Below are positions 1 through 5,802 of a DNA stretch of 8,046 nucleotides, piece by piece (within the stretch, counting starts at the first letter, position 1; each line of letters opens with the position of its first letter). A program made the translations under genes and the position numbers. The notes beneath the pieces were generated by a model. The model ran no database searches. It saw only the letters and a list, made by a program, of their open reading frames with translations, and was not told the origin of the DNA. Origin of the DNA: Candidatus Hydrogenedentota bacterium (GTDB taxonomy: Bacteria > Spirochaetota > Leptospiria > Turneriellales > J094); the NCBI GenBank assembly GCA_003695005.1, contig RFJE01000150.1:1-8046 (forward strand). Direction: 5' to 3'.

Positions 1-1
1 A

Positions 2-124
2 AGTATAATTATGAGCTATACAGTCAAGAAAGAGTCTGTGCGACAACAGGAGGGGTTCACGGGTTCAAGTTCTAAATGCGGGATAGTTGACGCACAGACT
101 CTTATAAACTACATTGCCTTATGA
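2..124 (+). CDS. Possible 3' end of an upstream gene (partial, unidentified)
   Basis: The second forward frame is open from the left edge to a TGA at 122-124, giving a 40-residue tail that ends GIVDAQTLINYIAL. The stop overlaps the nupC start as ATGA, the same junction seen at the next two gene boundaries; this is the main reason to believe it. Against it, the stretch contains a long perfect inverted repeat, and the first frame is also open from the edge to a TAA at 73-75. An internal ATG at 11 could also make it a free-standing 37-codon ORF. I do not recognise the product, and no function is assigned. Confidence 0.4.
   Translation, partial: SIIMSYTVKKESVRQQEGFTGSSSKCGIVDAQTLINYIAL
30..103 (+). 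repeat. 13-bp perfect inverted repeat (stem-loop) before nupC
   Basis: AAGAGTCTGTGCG (30-42) is exactly complementary to CGCACAGACTCTT (91-103). After one A/A mismatch (43/90) the stem continues with CAAC (44-47) against GTTG (86-89), giving 17 paired bases on each side and a 38-nt loop. The loop holds an SD-like AGGAGGGG (48-55) and a tandem pair GGGTTCAC/GGGTTCAA (53-60, 61-68). The 3' arm also contains the TTGACG of the putative nupC promoter. There is no U-run, so it is not a classical terminator. It could be an operator, an RNA regulatory element or a small mobile repeat. Confidence 0.75.
87..115 (+). promoter_or_regulatory. Candidate sigma-70-type promoter for nupC
   Basis: TTGACG (87-92) matches the -35 consensus at five of six positions. 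It is followed after 17 nt by TACATT (110-115), which matches TATAAT at four of six. The start site would fall at about 121-122, on the nupC ATG itself, so the message would be leaderless. TATAAA (103-108) is an alternative -10 but has no good -35. The TTGACG lies in the 3' arm of the inverted repeat, so a protein or structure on the repeat could control it. Confidence 0.4.
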
Positions 125-1344
125 ACATTTTATGGGGTTTTGGCGGTATTTTAACTGTTTTTAGTATTGGTTATTTATTTTCTTATAATCGCAAAAAAAT
201 TAAATTGAGGCCAGTATTAGGGGGGCTTGCCATCCAGCTTACTTTTGCTTTTATTGTCCTTTATACAGAATGGGGCAAGGATTTTTTAAAAGCTCTTACC
301 GATGGAGTTAATAACATCACTGCATATGCAAATACGGGAATTCAGTTTTTATTAGGAAATTTAGCGGATGAGAAGTTTCAACATATTGGAACTATTTTTG
401 CATTTCATATTTTACCGGTGATTATCTTTTTCTCTGCCCTGATTTCCGTACTTTATTATTTAAAGATTATGCAGGTAGTAATACGCTTTATAGGCGGGGG
501 ATTGGCCAAGCTTTTAGGAACCACTCGACCTGAATCTTTAAGTGCTGCTGCGAATATCTTTGTGGGACAAACCGAAGCACCGCTCGTGGTAAAACCATAT
601 TTAGAAAAATTAACCACCTCGGAACTCTTTGCTGTTATGACAGGTGGGGTAGCATCTGTTGCCGGTTCTGTGTTAATTGGGTATTCTCTTTTAGGGATTC
701 CTTTAAAGTATTTATTAGCGGCTAGTTTTATGGCCGCGCCAGCAGGGTTGGTGATGGCTAAAATTCTATATCCACAAGTAGAAGAGCCTGTTGCTTTTGA
801 CGATTTTCATATCGAAGCTGATCCAGGGGTTGTTAATGTTTTTGATGCAGCGGCACAAGGGGCAGCTACGGGATTAAAATTAGCTGCTAATATTGGTGCT
901 ATGCTTATGGCATATATTGCTTTAATTGCTCTTGTTAACGGGATATTAGGTGGAATTGGATCTTGGATTGGTATTCCAAATTTAAGTCTCGAGCTTATTT
1001 TAGGTTATATTTTTTCACCGGTGGCCATGGCGATTGGTGTTTATCCACATGAAGCTGTACAAGCAGGTAATTTTATAGGACAAAAAGTGATTATTAATGA
1101 ATTTGTTGCTTATGGTAATTTAGGCAAAGTGATTTCCACTCTTACGCCAAAGACACAGGCGATTTTAAGTTTTGCTCTATGTGGCTTTGCAAATGTTTCT
1201 TCTATTGCCATCCAAATTGGTGGGTTAGGATCTTTAGCCCCTTCTAGAAGACATGATATTGCTAGATTAGGTATGCGTGCAGTGTTAGCAGGTGTTTTAG
1301 CATCATTGCTTTCGGCATCGATTGCTGGTATGTTTGTCGGATGA
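121..1344 (+). CDS. nupC: Concentrative nucleoside transporter, NupC/CNT family
   Basis: An inner-membrane symporter that imports nucleosides using a cation gradient, for salvage. The 407 residues match the usual CNT length and the protein is hydrophobic throughout. It begins MNILWGFGGI, as family members do, which supports this start. Hallmarks are NIFVGQTEAP (145-154), NEFVAY (326-331) and CGFANVSS (354-361) followed by IAIQIGGLGSLAPSRR. Set against the Vibrio cholerae CNT structure from memory, the nucleoside ligands correspond to Q150, T151, E152, E327, F356, N358 and S361. The sodium-site residues (N145, V148, S179) are also present, so Na+ coupling is likely. Nucleoside specificity (purine or pyrimidine) cannot be read. 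No Shine-Dalgarno sequence precedes the ATG, so translation is either coupled to the upstream frame (ATGA overlap) or leaderless. The stop overlaps the next start as ATGA. Confidence 0.95.
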   Translation: MNILWGFGGILTVFSIGYLFSYNRKKIKLRPVLGGLAIQLTFAFIVLYTEWGKDFLKALTDGVNNITAYANTGIQFLLGNLADEKFQHIGTIFAFHILPVIIFFSALISVLYYLKIMQVVIRFIGGGLAKLLGTTRPESLSAAANIFVGQTEAPLVVKPYLEKLTTSELFAVMTGGVASVAGSVLIGYSLLGIPLKYLLAASFMAAPAGLVMAKILYPQVEEPVAFDDFHIEADPGVVNVFDAAAQGAATGLKLAANIGAMLMAYIALIALVNGILGGIGSWIGIPNLSLELILGYIFSPVAMAIGVYPHEAVQAGNFIGQKVIINEFVAYGNLGKVISTLTPKTQAILSFALCGFANVSSIAIQIGGLGSLAPSRRHDIARLGMRAVLAGVLASLLSASIAGMFVG

Positions 1345-2750
1345 AAAAGACTCTTTGTATTTTTTTAAGTTTCCTTTTTTCCTTTTTTTCTTGCAAAAAA
1401 CAAGAAAAAAATAAAAAAATTGCAAAGCAATATTGCTCTCGTTGTCATATTTTGCCTAGTCCCATGGACTTACCAAAAGAAGCCTGGCCCTTTGTATTAA
1501 AATCCATGAAAATTTATTTTGGCTATCCGGTTAAAGGAAAACATTTGTCACCCAAGAAAGAATATGCGATTCCGAAAAAACCAGTCTTGTCTGAAAAATT
1601 ATGGGCTAAAATAGAAGAATATTTTTTACAAAATGCCATCTTGGAAAAACAAATAAAACATAGCTTACCCGAGTATGAAAAAAAATCTCTGTCATGCTAT
1701 TTTCATGTAAAATCTTTACAACTTCCGCCTGGAATTTACTCTCTTGCAGATTTCCTTTCGAAAGAAAAAAAATGGGTTTTAGGCGAAGCAGTTCACAAAA
1801 AACTTTTTCTCTTAAGCAAAGATGGTAGAGTGTTAAAAAGCATCCCTGTCCCTGGAATGCCTACAAAAATTATTCCAGAAAAACCTTATGCTATTTTACT
1901 TGCGGAAACACTGTTTCCAGAGGATACTACCGGAGGCAAGCTTATCCGGCTAAAACCGAATTGGGAGCTTGGGCGAGTTTTAGCAAGTGGTTTTAATCGG
2001 CCGGTAGATATTGCTTTATACAAAGGCAATTATTATATTAGTGAATTTGGACATTTAACAGGAAGTTTTACGAAATTAAATTCTACCTTTCAGAAGGAAA
2101 GTTTAGCAAGTGGAAGCGGGTGGATAAAAGCCGTGCCAACCGAGAATCAGTTATATGTATTACGGGCACAGGAAAAAGAAAGCTTATTATGTATGAACTG
2201 TTTTCAGCAAGCAAACTTAAGAGAGCTATATTCTTTTTCGCCGGCAACAGGACTTGTTGGATTTTTTCTCGCAGATTTCAATCAAGATAAACACAAAGAA
2301 ATTGTGATTTATGCCGGTGATAATGGTGATTTGCCTAGCTTGCCTATTAAACCAAGACAAGGTTTGTATATTTTTGAAAGAAAAGAGGCAAAAGTTATAA
2401 AACGAGCATTTTTGTATATGGATGGCGTCTATGCAGCGGAGGCAGCCGATCTCGATTCCGATGGAGATAAAGATATTTTAGCAGCTGCTTATTTTACGCA
2501 TAAGGATAGTCCACAGATCGTTCTTTTTGAAAATTTAGGTGATTTTCAGTTTAAGCGAATAGCATTAGAAAGTTCGTTTTCGGCGTTGTGGATTCGGATG
2601 GCGAAGCAAGTTAGCCAAAACAGCATACAATTTTTGTTAGGTGGTTCAACGATACGGTATTTCCGAAATGTCCAACAGGCACCAGGAAAAGAAGTCCCTG
2701 CTCTTTTGCTTACTCTGAAAAAGAATCTAGGCAGTTGTGCTCAACCATGA
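1341..2750 (+). CDS. Lipoprotein with CxxCH haem-c motif and FG-GAP/VCBS propeller
   Basis: A predicted envelope lipoprotein of 469 residues. The N-terminus has KK, a hydrophobic stretch (5-17) and Cys18 in a loose SFFSC lipobox, so it should be exported and lipidated. YCSRCH (31-36) gives a CxxCH c-type haem site, followed by ILPSPMDLPKEAWP and M56, a possible axial ligand. This mono-haem-like head is known at the front of some VCBS-repeat proteins. The rest looks like a beta-propeller, with calcium-binding-type FG-GAP motifs DFNQDKHKEI (312-321) and DLDSDGDKDI (370-379). A second CxxC (CMNC, 284-287) could bind metal or form a disulfide. Substrate and partner are unknown. A role in extracytoplasmic electron transfer or binding is inference. 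It is ATGA-coupled at both ends and has no Shine-Dalgarno sequence of its own. Confidence 0.85.
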   Translation: MKKTLCIFLSFLFSFFSCKKQEKNKKIAKQYCSRCHILPSPMDLPKEAWPFVLKSMKIYFGYPVKGKHLSPKKEYAIPKKPVLSEKLWAKIEEYFLQNAILEKQIKHSLPEYEKKSLSCYFHVKSLQLPPGIYSLADFLSKEKKWVLGEAVHKKLFLLSKDGRVLKSIPVPGMPTKIIPEKPYAILLAETLFPEDTTGGKLIRLKPNWELGRVLASGFNRPVDIALYKGNYYISEFGHLTGSFTKLNSTFQKESLASGSGWIKAVPTENQLYVLRAQEKESLLCMNCFQQANLRELYSFSPATGLVGFFLADFNQDKHKEIVIYAGDNGDLPSLPIKPRQGLYIFERKEAKVIKRAFLYMDGVYAAEAADLDSDGDKDILAAAYFTHKDSPQIVLFENLGDFQFKRIALESSFSALWIRMAKQVSQNSIQFLLGGSTIRYFRNVQQAPGKEVPALLLTLKKNLGSCAQP

Positions 2751-4258
2751 AGCCATTGAATCCTGTTTTAAAACTCATTGCCATTCAGGAAAAGAAAAGG
2801 TTTGATATCCGATCTGTTATTGCGTTTGCTATTTTTGTAGGGATTTTCCGTGGGGTTGAAGAAGGACTTTTTGTATCGCCAAATTCTTTTCGAGTCAGTT
2901 TTCTATCAGCGTATATTCCTTTTTACTTTTTAATGTATTTACTTCATGTTTTTGTTTTACAGAAATTTACGAAGGAACAGGTTGGAAAAGTTTTTAATGT
3001 AGCTTTAATTGGCCTTTTTTTAGGGCTTTTTCCCCCCGTCATTGACTTACTATTTTTTGGATTAGATTCAACACGGCGGTATGGCTATTTTCTAGATTTA
3101 TTTTTAAGCGCACAAACAGGGGTAGGTCGCTTTCCGCTGAAATTGCTGTTCTTTTATGCGCCCGAAGAAAAACTTCCTTTTGGCGAAGCTCTTACTCTTT
3201 GGATGCTTTTGTTTTTTGCACCTTATTATGTCTATGTAAAAACAAAATCTTTTCTGCGGGCTGCTTTTTCTTTCCCTTTTGTATATGCCGTTATTTTCGT
3301 AAACGCATACATTTTACCTTCTGCCATAAGGGCATTGTTTGTGGTTTTTACCCCCGAGAAAAATTTGCCTTTTTTGTATGCTCAAATGGATTTTTTTATT
3401 TCGTCCTTTCAAACGTATTTGGCCATGATCGTGTATTTTGCATTTCGGCCTGGACTTTTTTCTCATTTGTATAAGAGATCAGTTTTAATTTTTCCGTTTT
3501 TAGTCATTTCTCTTTTCGGGATAAAAATAGCACAAACGGGGTATTTTGTCGCGGATAGTATTATTCTAATAATCAACTTATGGTTGTTATTTCAGTCTTT
3601 ACTTTTACAAAATGATTTTTATGATAAGCTAGAAGATAAAGGGAGAAAGTATCAACCAAGCAAAGATGACATGACTTTTTACGTTGCACTTTCTTCTCTT
3701 CTAATCTTGATTAGCATGGCTCATGGAAAAGTGTATGCCATGCCAATGCTGCTCATTTTATTGATTGGTTTTTTATACAGTCATCCTTTTTATCGGGGGA
3801 AGCGCTATTTCCCGACAAACTTAAAAATGGAAGCGGTTTGGGGATCCATGTCTTTTGTGAGTGGTACCACAATCGTCGCGCCAACAAAAGTCATTCCTGA
3901 TGTTGTGGTTATTTTTTTCCTCGTATTTGGAGGCTGGTCGTTATTTGCCATTGTAAAAGATATGAAAGATATCCTTACCGATTTTTATGCGGGAAATCGT
4001 ACTGTTTTTGTATTAGCTTATCAAAAAAAGAAAAGTGTAAAAAAGGTGTATCGTCTTCTATGGACTTTTCTAATCATAGCATGTCTAGTTCCTATTGTCT
4101 TTTTTCTGTGGCAGCACAGTTACTTGGCCGCTATTTTGCTTTTATTGATAACTGTGATTTTACTAGCTATTTCTCGGAAAAAAATGAATACAATGCGCTA
4201 TACTTATTTTTTAATGACCATTAGTTTGTATTTAGCCGTCGTTGCGTGGTTTTATTAG
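2747..4258 (+). CDS. UbiA-superfamily-like membrane prenyltransferase with an N-terminal extension
   Basis: An integral membrane protein of 503 residues with roughly 12-14 hydrophobic segments. The ATG at 2747 is preferred over an in-frame TTG at 2735 because it makes the same ATGA overlap as the two preceding junctions. The C-terminal half has the UbiA signature pair: NDFYDKLED (NDxxDxxxD; N289, D290, D293, D297) and DMKDILTD (DxxDxxxD; D405, D408, D412), followed by a GNRTVFVLAY stretch like the conserved GxxTlpVxxG. Between them lies LYSHPFYRGKR, like the YSxPxxRxKR loop. These aspartates bind Mg2+-prenyl diphosphate in the family. The acceptor is unknown; quinone, haem and lipid acceptors all occur. 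The first ~240 residues are an extra membrane domain I do not recognise, whereas UbiA enzymes are usually about 300 residues. The RPxxxG segment after motif 1 is degenerate, so activity is not assured. Confidence 0.7.
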   Translation: MKPLNPVLKLIAIQEKKRFDIRSVIAFAIFVGIFRGVEEGLFVSPNSFRVSFLSAYIPFYFLMYLLHVFVLQKFTKEQVGKVFNVALIGLFLGLFPPVIDLLFFGLDSTRRYGYFLDLFLSAQTGVGRFPLKLLFFYAPEEKLPFGEALTLWMLLFFAPYYVYVKTKSFLRAAFSFPFVYAVIFVNAYILPSAIRALFVVFTPEKNLPFLYAQMDFFISSFQTYLAMIVYFAFRPGLFSHLYKRSVLIFPFLVISLFGIKIAQTGYFVADSIILIINLWLLFQSLLLQNDFYDKLEDKGRKYQPSKDDMTFYVALSSLLILISMAHGKVYAMPMLLILLIGFLYSHPFYRGKRYFPTNLKMEAVWGSMSFVSGTTIVAPTKVIPDVVVIFFLVFGGWSLFAIVKDMKDILTDFYAGNRTVFVLAYQKKKSVKKVYRLLWTFLIIACLVPIVFFLWQHSYLAAILLLLITVILLAISRKKMNTMRYTYFLMTISLYLAVVAWFY

Positions 4259-4344
4259 GTGGAAGTACCCAAAAAAATATAAAGCAAATTGACGGCTTGT
4301 TCCGATAATATATTTAGATTATGTCTCAATCAAATAGGTGGAAG
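4256..4344 (+). repeat. Direct repeat TAGGTGGAAG flanking the flhG promoter region
   Basis: TAGGTGGAAG occurs at 4256-4265, overlapping the stop codon of the UbiA-like gene, and again at 4335-4344, 25 nt before flhG. The two copies bracket the candidate promoter. They could be paired protein-binding sites or a chance match; no function is assigned. Confidence 0.35.
4289..4316 (+). promoter_or_regulatory. Candidate promoter for the flhG-lptB-rpoN operon
   Basis: TTGACG (4289-4294) is a good -35. TATTTA (4311-4316), 16 nt downstream, is a weak -10. TATATT (4309-4314) is a better hexamer but the spacing is only 14 nt. It lies in the one sizeable intergenic gap (4259-4369), exactly where an operon promoter is expected. 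TTGACG ends 26 nt before ATG 4321, close to the 28 nt seen at nupC and lptB. Confidence 0.4.
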
Positions 4345-4377
4345 AATACAATGTGGGAAAGAGGAAAGCATGCCTGA
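4321..4377 (+). CDS. Possible 18-codon leader ORF overlapping the flhG start
   Basis: An ATG at the predicted transcription start opens an 18-codon frame (MSQSNRWKNTMWERGKHA) that ends in TGA at 4375-4377, just inside flhG in another frame. There is no Shine-Dalgarno sequence before it, so it would have to be leaderless. It has no run of regulatory codons such as repeated amino acids. Translation of it could affect access to the flhG ribosome site. It may be a chance ORF. Confidence 0.2.
   Translation: MSQSNRWKNTMWERGKHA
4361..4369 (+). promoter_or_regulatory. Ribosome binding site deciding the flhG start
   Basis: GAGG (4361-4364) lies 5 nt before ATG 4370. It is the only clear Shine-Dalgarno among the gene starts examined here. 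It argues for ATG 4370 over the upstream in-frame TTG at 4289, which would add 27 unfamily-like residues and sits inside the promoter. Confidence 0.7.
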
Positions 4378-5293
4378 AACAAATATGGATTTAGACCAAG
4401 CGGCTGGTTTACGCCGCATGATGATGAAAAATGAAAATAAACCATCCGGAAGACTGGCCACTTCATCTTGGACAGGAACAAAAGTAATTACGGTAACAAG
4501 TGGAAAAGGGGGAGTAGGGAAGTCCACGGTCTCTGTAAATTTAGCCATGGCTCTTTCTGAAATGGGAAAAAAAGTCTTACTGTTTGATGCTGATTTAGGT
4601 TTAGCAAATATCAATGTTCTTTTAGGGGTTGTGCCAAAATACAATTTGTATCATGTAATTAAAAAGAATAAAACACTGAAAGATATTATTATCCATACGC
4701 CGGCTGGCGTCGATATTGTAGCCGGAGCTTCGGGATATTCCATTTTAGCAGATTTACCCGAGGAAGATCGACGAGAGGTTATTAAAGCTTTTGATAGTTT
4801 AAAAGGCTATGATGTTATGATTATTGACACAGGAGCTGGGGTTGGCCAAAATGTAACAGCATTTACTCTTCCAGCCGATGAAGTAGTGGTAGTAACCACA
4901 CCGGAGCCAACATCCATCACGGATGCTTATGGCATTATAAAGTCCATTGTGCTATTAGCGCCGGATAAAGATATTAAGCTACTTGTAAATCGTGCAGGTT
5001 CGGCCATTGAAGGGAAAAGAGTTATAGAGAGAATTGCGAATATCTCGAATCAGTTTTTAAATGTAAAAGTAGAAGGATTAGGCTTTATTTTTGATGATGA
5101 ATTTGTGATTCGTTCTGTACGACAACAAAAGCCTTTTTACCTTGCATATCCAAAAAGCAAAGCTAGTGGATGTGTTCGTGTGGTGGCAGGCAGACTTGCG
5201 GGCACAGAAGTTCCTCTAAACCAATCAGCGGGGGGCGGATTAGGGTCTTTCTTTAAGAAGTTATTTTCAAAACCTGTAAACGAAGCCGAATAA
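4370..5293 (+). CDS. flhG: FlhG/YlxH, MinD-type ATPase controlling flagellar number and placement
   Basis: A SIMIBI-class ATPase of 307 residues. DQAAGLR (9-15) matches the DQAxxLR motif by which FlhG stimulates the GTPase FlhF and separates it from plain MinD/ParA. The deviant Walker A KGGVGKST (46-53) has the signature K46, so an ATP-bound dimer is expected. FDADLG (72-77) and IIDTGAG (151-157, D153) complete the nucleotide site. The extreme C-terminus GSFFKKLFSK (292-301) looks like an amphipathic membrane-targeting helix, as in MinD and FlhG. In this family ATP-dimers sit on the membrane, restrain FlhF and so limit flagellar assembly. No flhF is in the window. It leads the apparent operon, has its own promoter candidate and a clear ribosome site, and is followed after 1 nt by the small membrane gene. 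A generic MinD label is possible, but the N-terminal motif favours FlhG. Confidence 0.88.
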   Translation: MPETNMDLDQAAGLRRMMMKNENKPSGRLATSSWTGTKVITVTSGKGGVGKSTVSVNLAMALSEMGKKVLLFDADLGLANINVLLGVVPKYNLYHVIKKNKTLKDIIIHTPAGVDIVAGASGYSILADLPEEDRREVIKAFDSLKGYDVMIIDTGAGVGQNVTAFTLPADEVVVVTTPEPTSITDAYGIIKSIVLLAPDKDIKLLVNRAGSAIEGKRVIERIANISNQFLNVKVEGLGFIFDDEFVIRSVRQQKPFYLAYPKSKASGCVRVVAGRLAGTEVPLNQSAGGGLGSFFKKLFSKPVNEAE

Positions 5294-5294
5294 T

Positions 5295-5765
5295 ATGTTC
5301 GGTTTGCCTGGGAGTGAAAACTTATGGAAATTTTCTTTTTTTCTAGCAGGTCTCGGGTACTTACTTTCCTTTTTAGTAACGCTAATCGCTGGAGCAGGGG
5401 TGTTTGCTGTCATTATTCGGCCAATTTTATCCGCTCTTTTTATGGGTGGAGTTGGAGCGGGAATTTATCTTCTTTTACAAAAAATAGAGCCTGAATTTTT
5501 AGAAGAGTTCGAATCCATGCCTGAATCTAGTGGGGATGAATTAGAAGTAGATTTAGATGAAGATTCTGAACCTTTAGAAGAAGGAGAGACACAAGAAAAC
5601 ATTGATACAGACTTCCCTGCATCAGAAGAGCCACTTCCTAGCACAAAAATTAAGCCAAACCAAACGCCAAAAGAAGACGAAATTGTAGTGGAAGGGGTTG
5701 CCATTAAAAACGATCCGCAAGTTATGGCCGATGCCATCCAACATGTAATGAGTCAGGATGAATAA
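5295..5765 (+). CDS. Small two-TM membrane protein with a long acidic tail, unknown function
   Basis: I do not recognise this 156-residue protein. It has two hydrophobic segments at about 14-38 and 40-61. A strongly acidic, probably disordered stretch follows (about 67-115, rich in E, D, S and P), then a proline/lysine linker. A compact C-terminal segment, VEGVAIKNDPQVMADAIQHVMSQDE in pieces (132-156), is likely helical and looks conserved rather than random. Both termini should be cytoplasmic if the two segments form a hairpin. It starts 1 nt after the flhG stop without a Shine-Dalgarno, so translation is probably coupled. Being locked between flhG and lptB, it could be a membrane partner of FlhG; that is inference from position only. 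The start at 5295 is the first ATG after flhG and gives a plausible short N-terminus. Confidence 0.75.
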   Translation: MFGLPGSENLWKFSFFLAGLGYLLSFLVTLIAGAGVFAVIIRPILSALFMGGVGAGIYLLLQKIEPEFLEEFESMPESSGDELEVDLDEDSEPLEEGETQENIDTDFPASEEPLPSTKIKPNQTPKEDEIVVEGVAIKNDPQVMADAIQHVMSQDE

Positions 5766-5768
5766 GAC

Positions 5769-5783
5769 TTGACGCACCGTCAA
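5769..5783 (+). promoter_or_regulatory. Inverted repeat TTGACG-CAC-CGTCAA before lptB (operator or -35 region)
   Basis: Perfect 6-bp arms surround a 3-nt centre in the 37-nt gap between the small membrane gene and lptB. The first nine bases, TTGACGCAC, are identical to 87-95 before nupC, and in both places TTGACG starts exactly 34 nt before an ATG with no Shine-Dalgarno. As a promoter, the TTGACG would be the -35. The only -10 candidate is TACCTT (5790-5795) at a short 15-nt spacing, so promoter function is uncertain. As an operator it could bind a dimeric regulator. Confidence 0.4.
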
Positions 5784-5802
5784 AATAAATACCTTTTCCT
5801 GC

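Noticed and set aside
61..72. GGGTTCAAGTTC resembling a tRNA T-arm
   Set aside because: There is no acceptor/D/anticodon cloverleaf, and the surrounding stem does not have tRNA proportions.
44..92. CAAC...GTTG arms as an integron attC site
   Set aside because: The arms do not fit RYYYAAC/GTTRRRY, and no L boxes, cassette or integrase is seen.
30..103. Purine or preQ1 riboswitch upstream of the nucleoside transporter
   Set aside because: The stem-loop lacks the conserved junction and loop sequences of the known classes, and it has one stem rather than a three-way junction.
2735..2746. TTG start for the UbiA-like gene
   Set aside because: The ATG four codons later forms an ATGA overlap matching the other junctions, and the extra residues add nothing family-like.
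3199..3474. 91-codon plus-strand ORF inside the UbiA-like gene
   Set aside because: It is a frame shadow of a well-supported membrane gene; its Cys/Phe-rich translation reflects T-rich codons.
4330..4644. Minus-strand ORF over the start of flhG
   Set aside because: It is antisense to the conserved Walker A region of flhG, with no ribosome site or recognisable product.
5184..5199. Sigma-54 promoter-like TGGCAGGCAGACTTGC
   Set aside because: The GG-to-GC spacing is one base too long and it lies inside flhG, so RpoN autoregulation is not supported.
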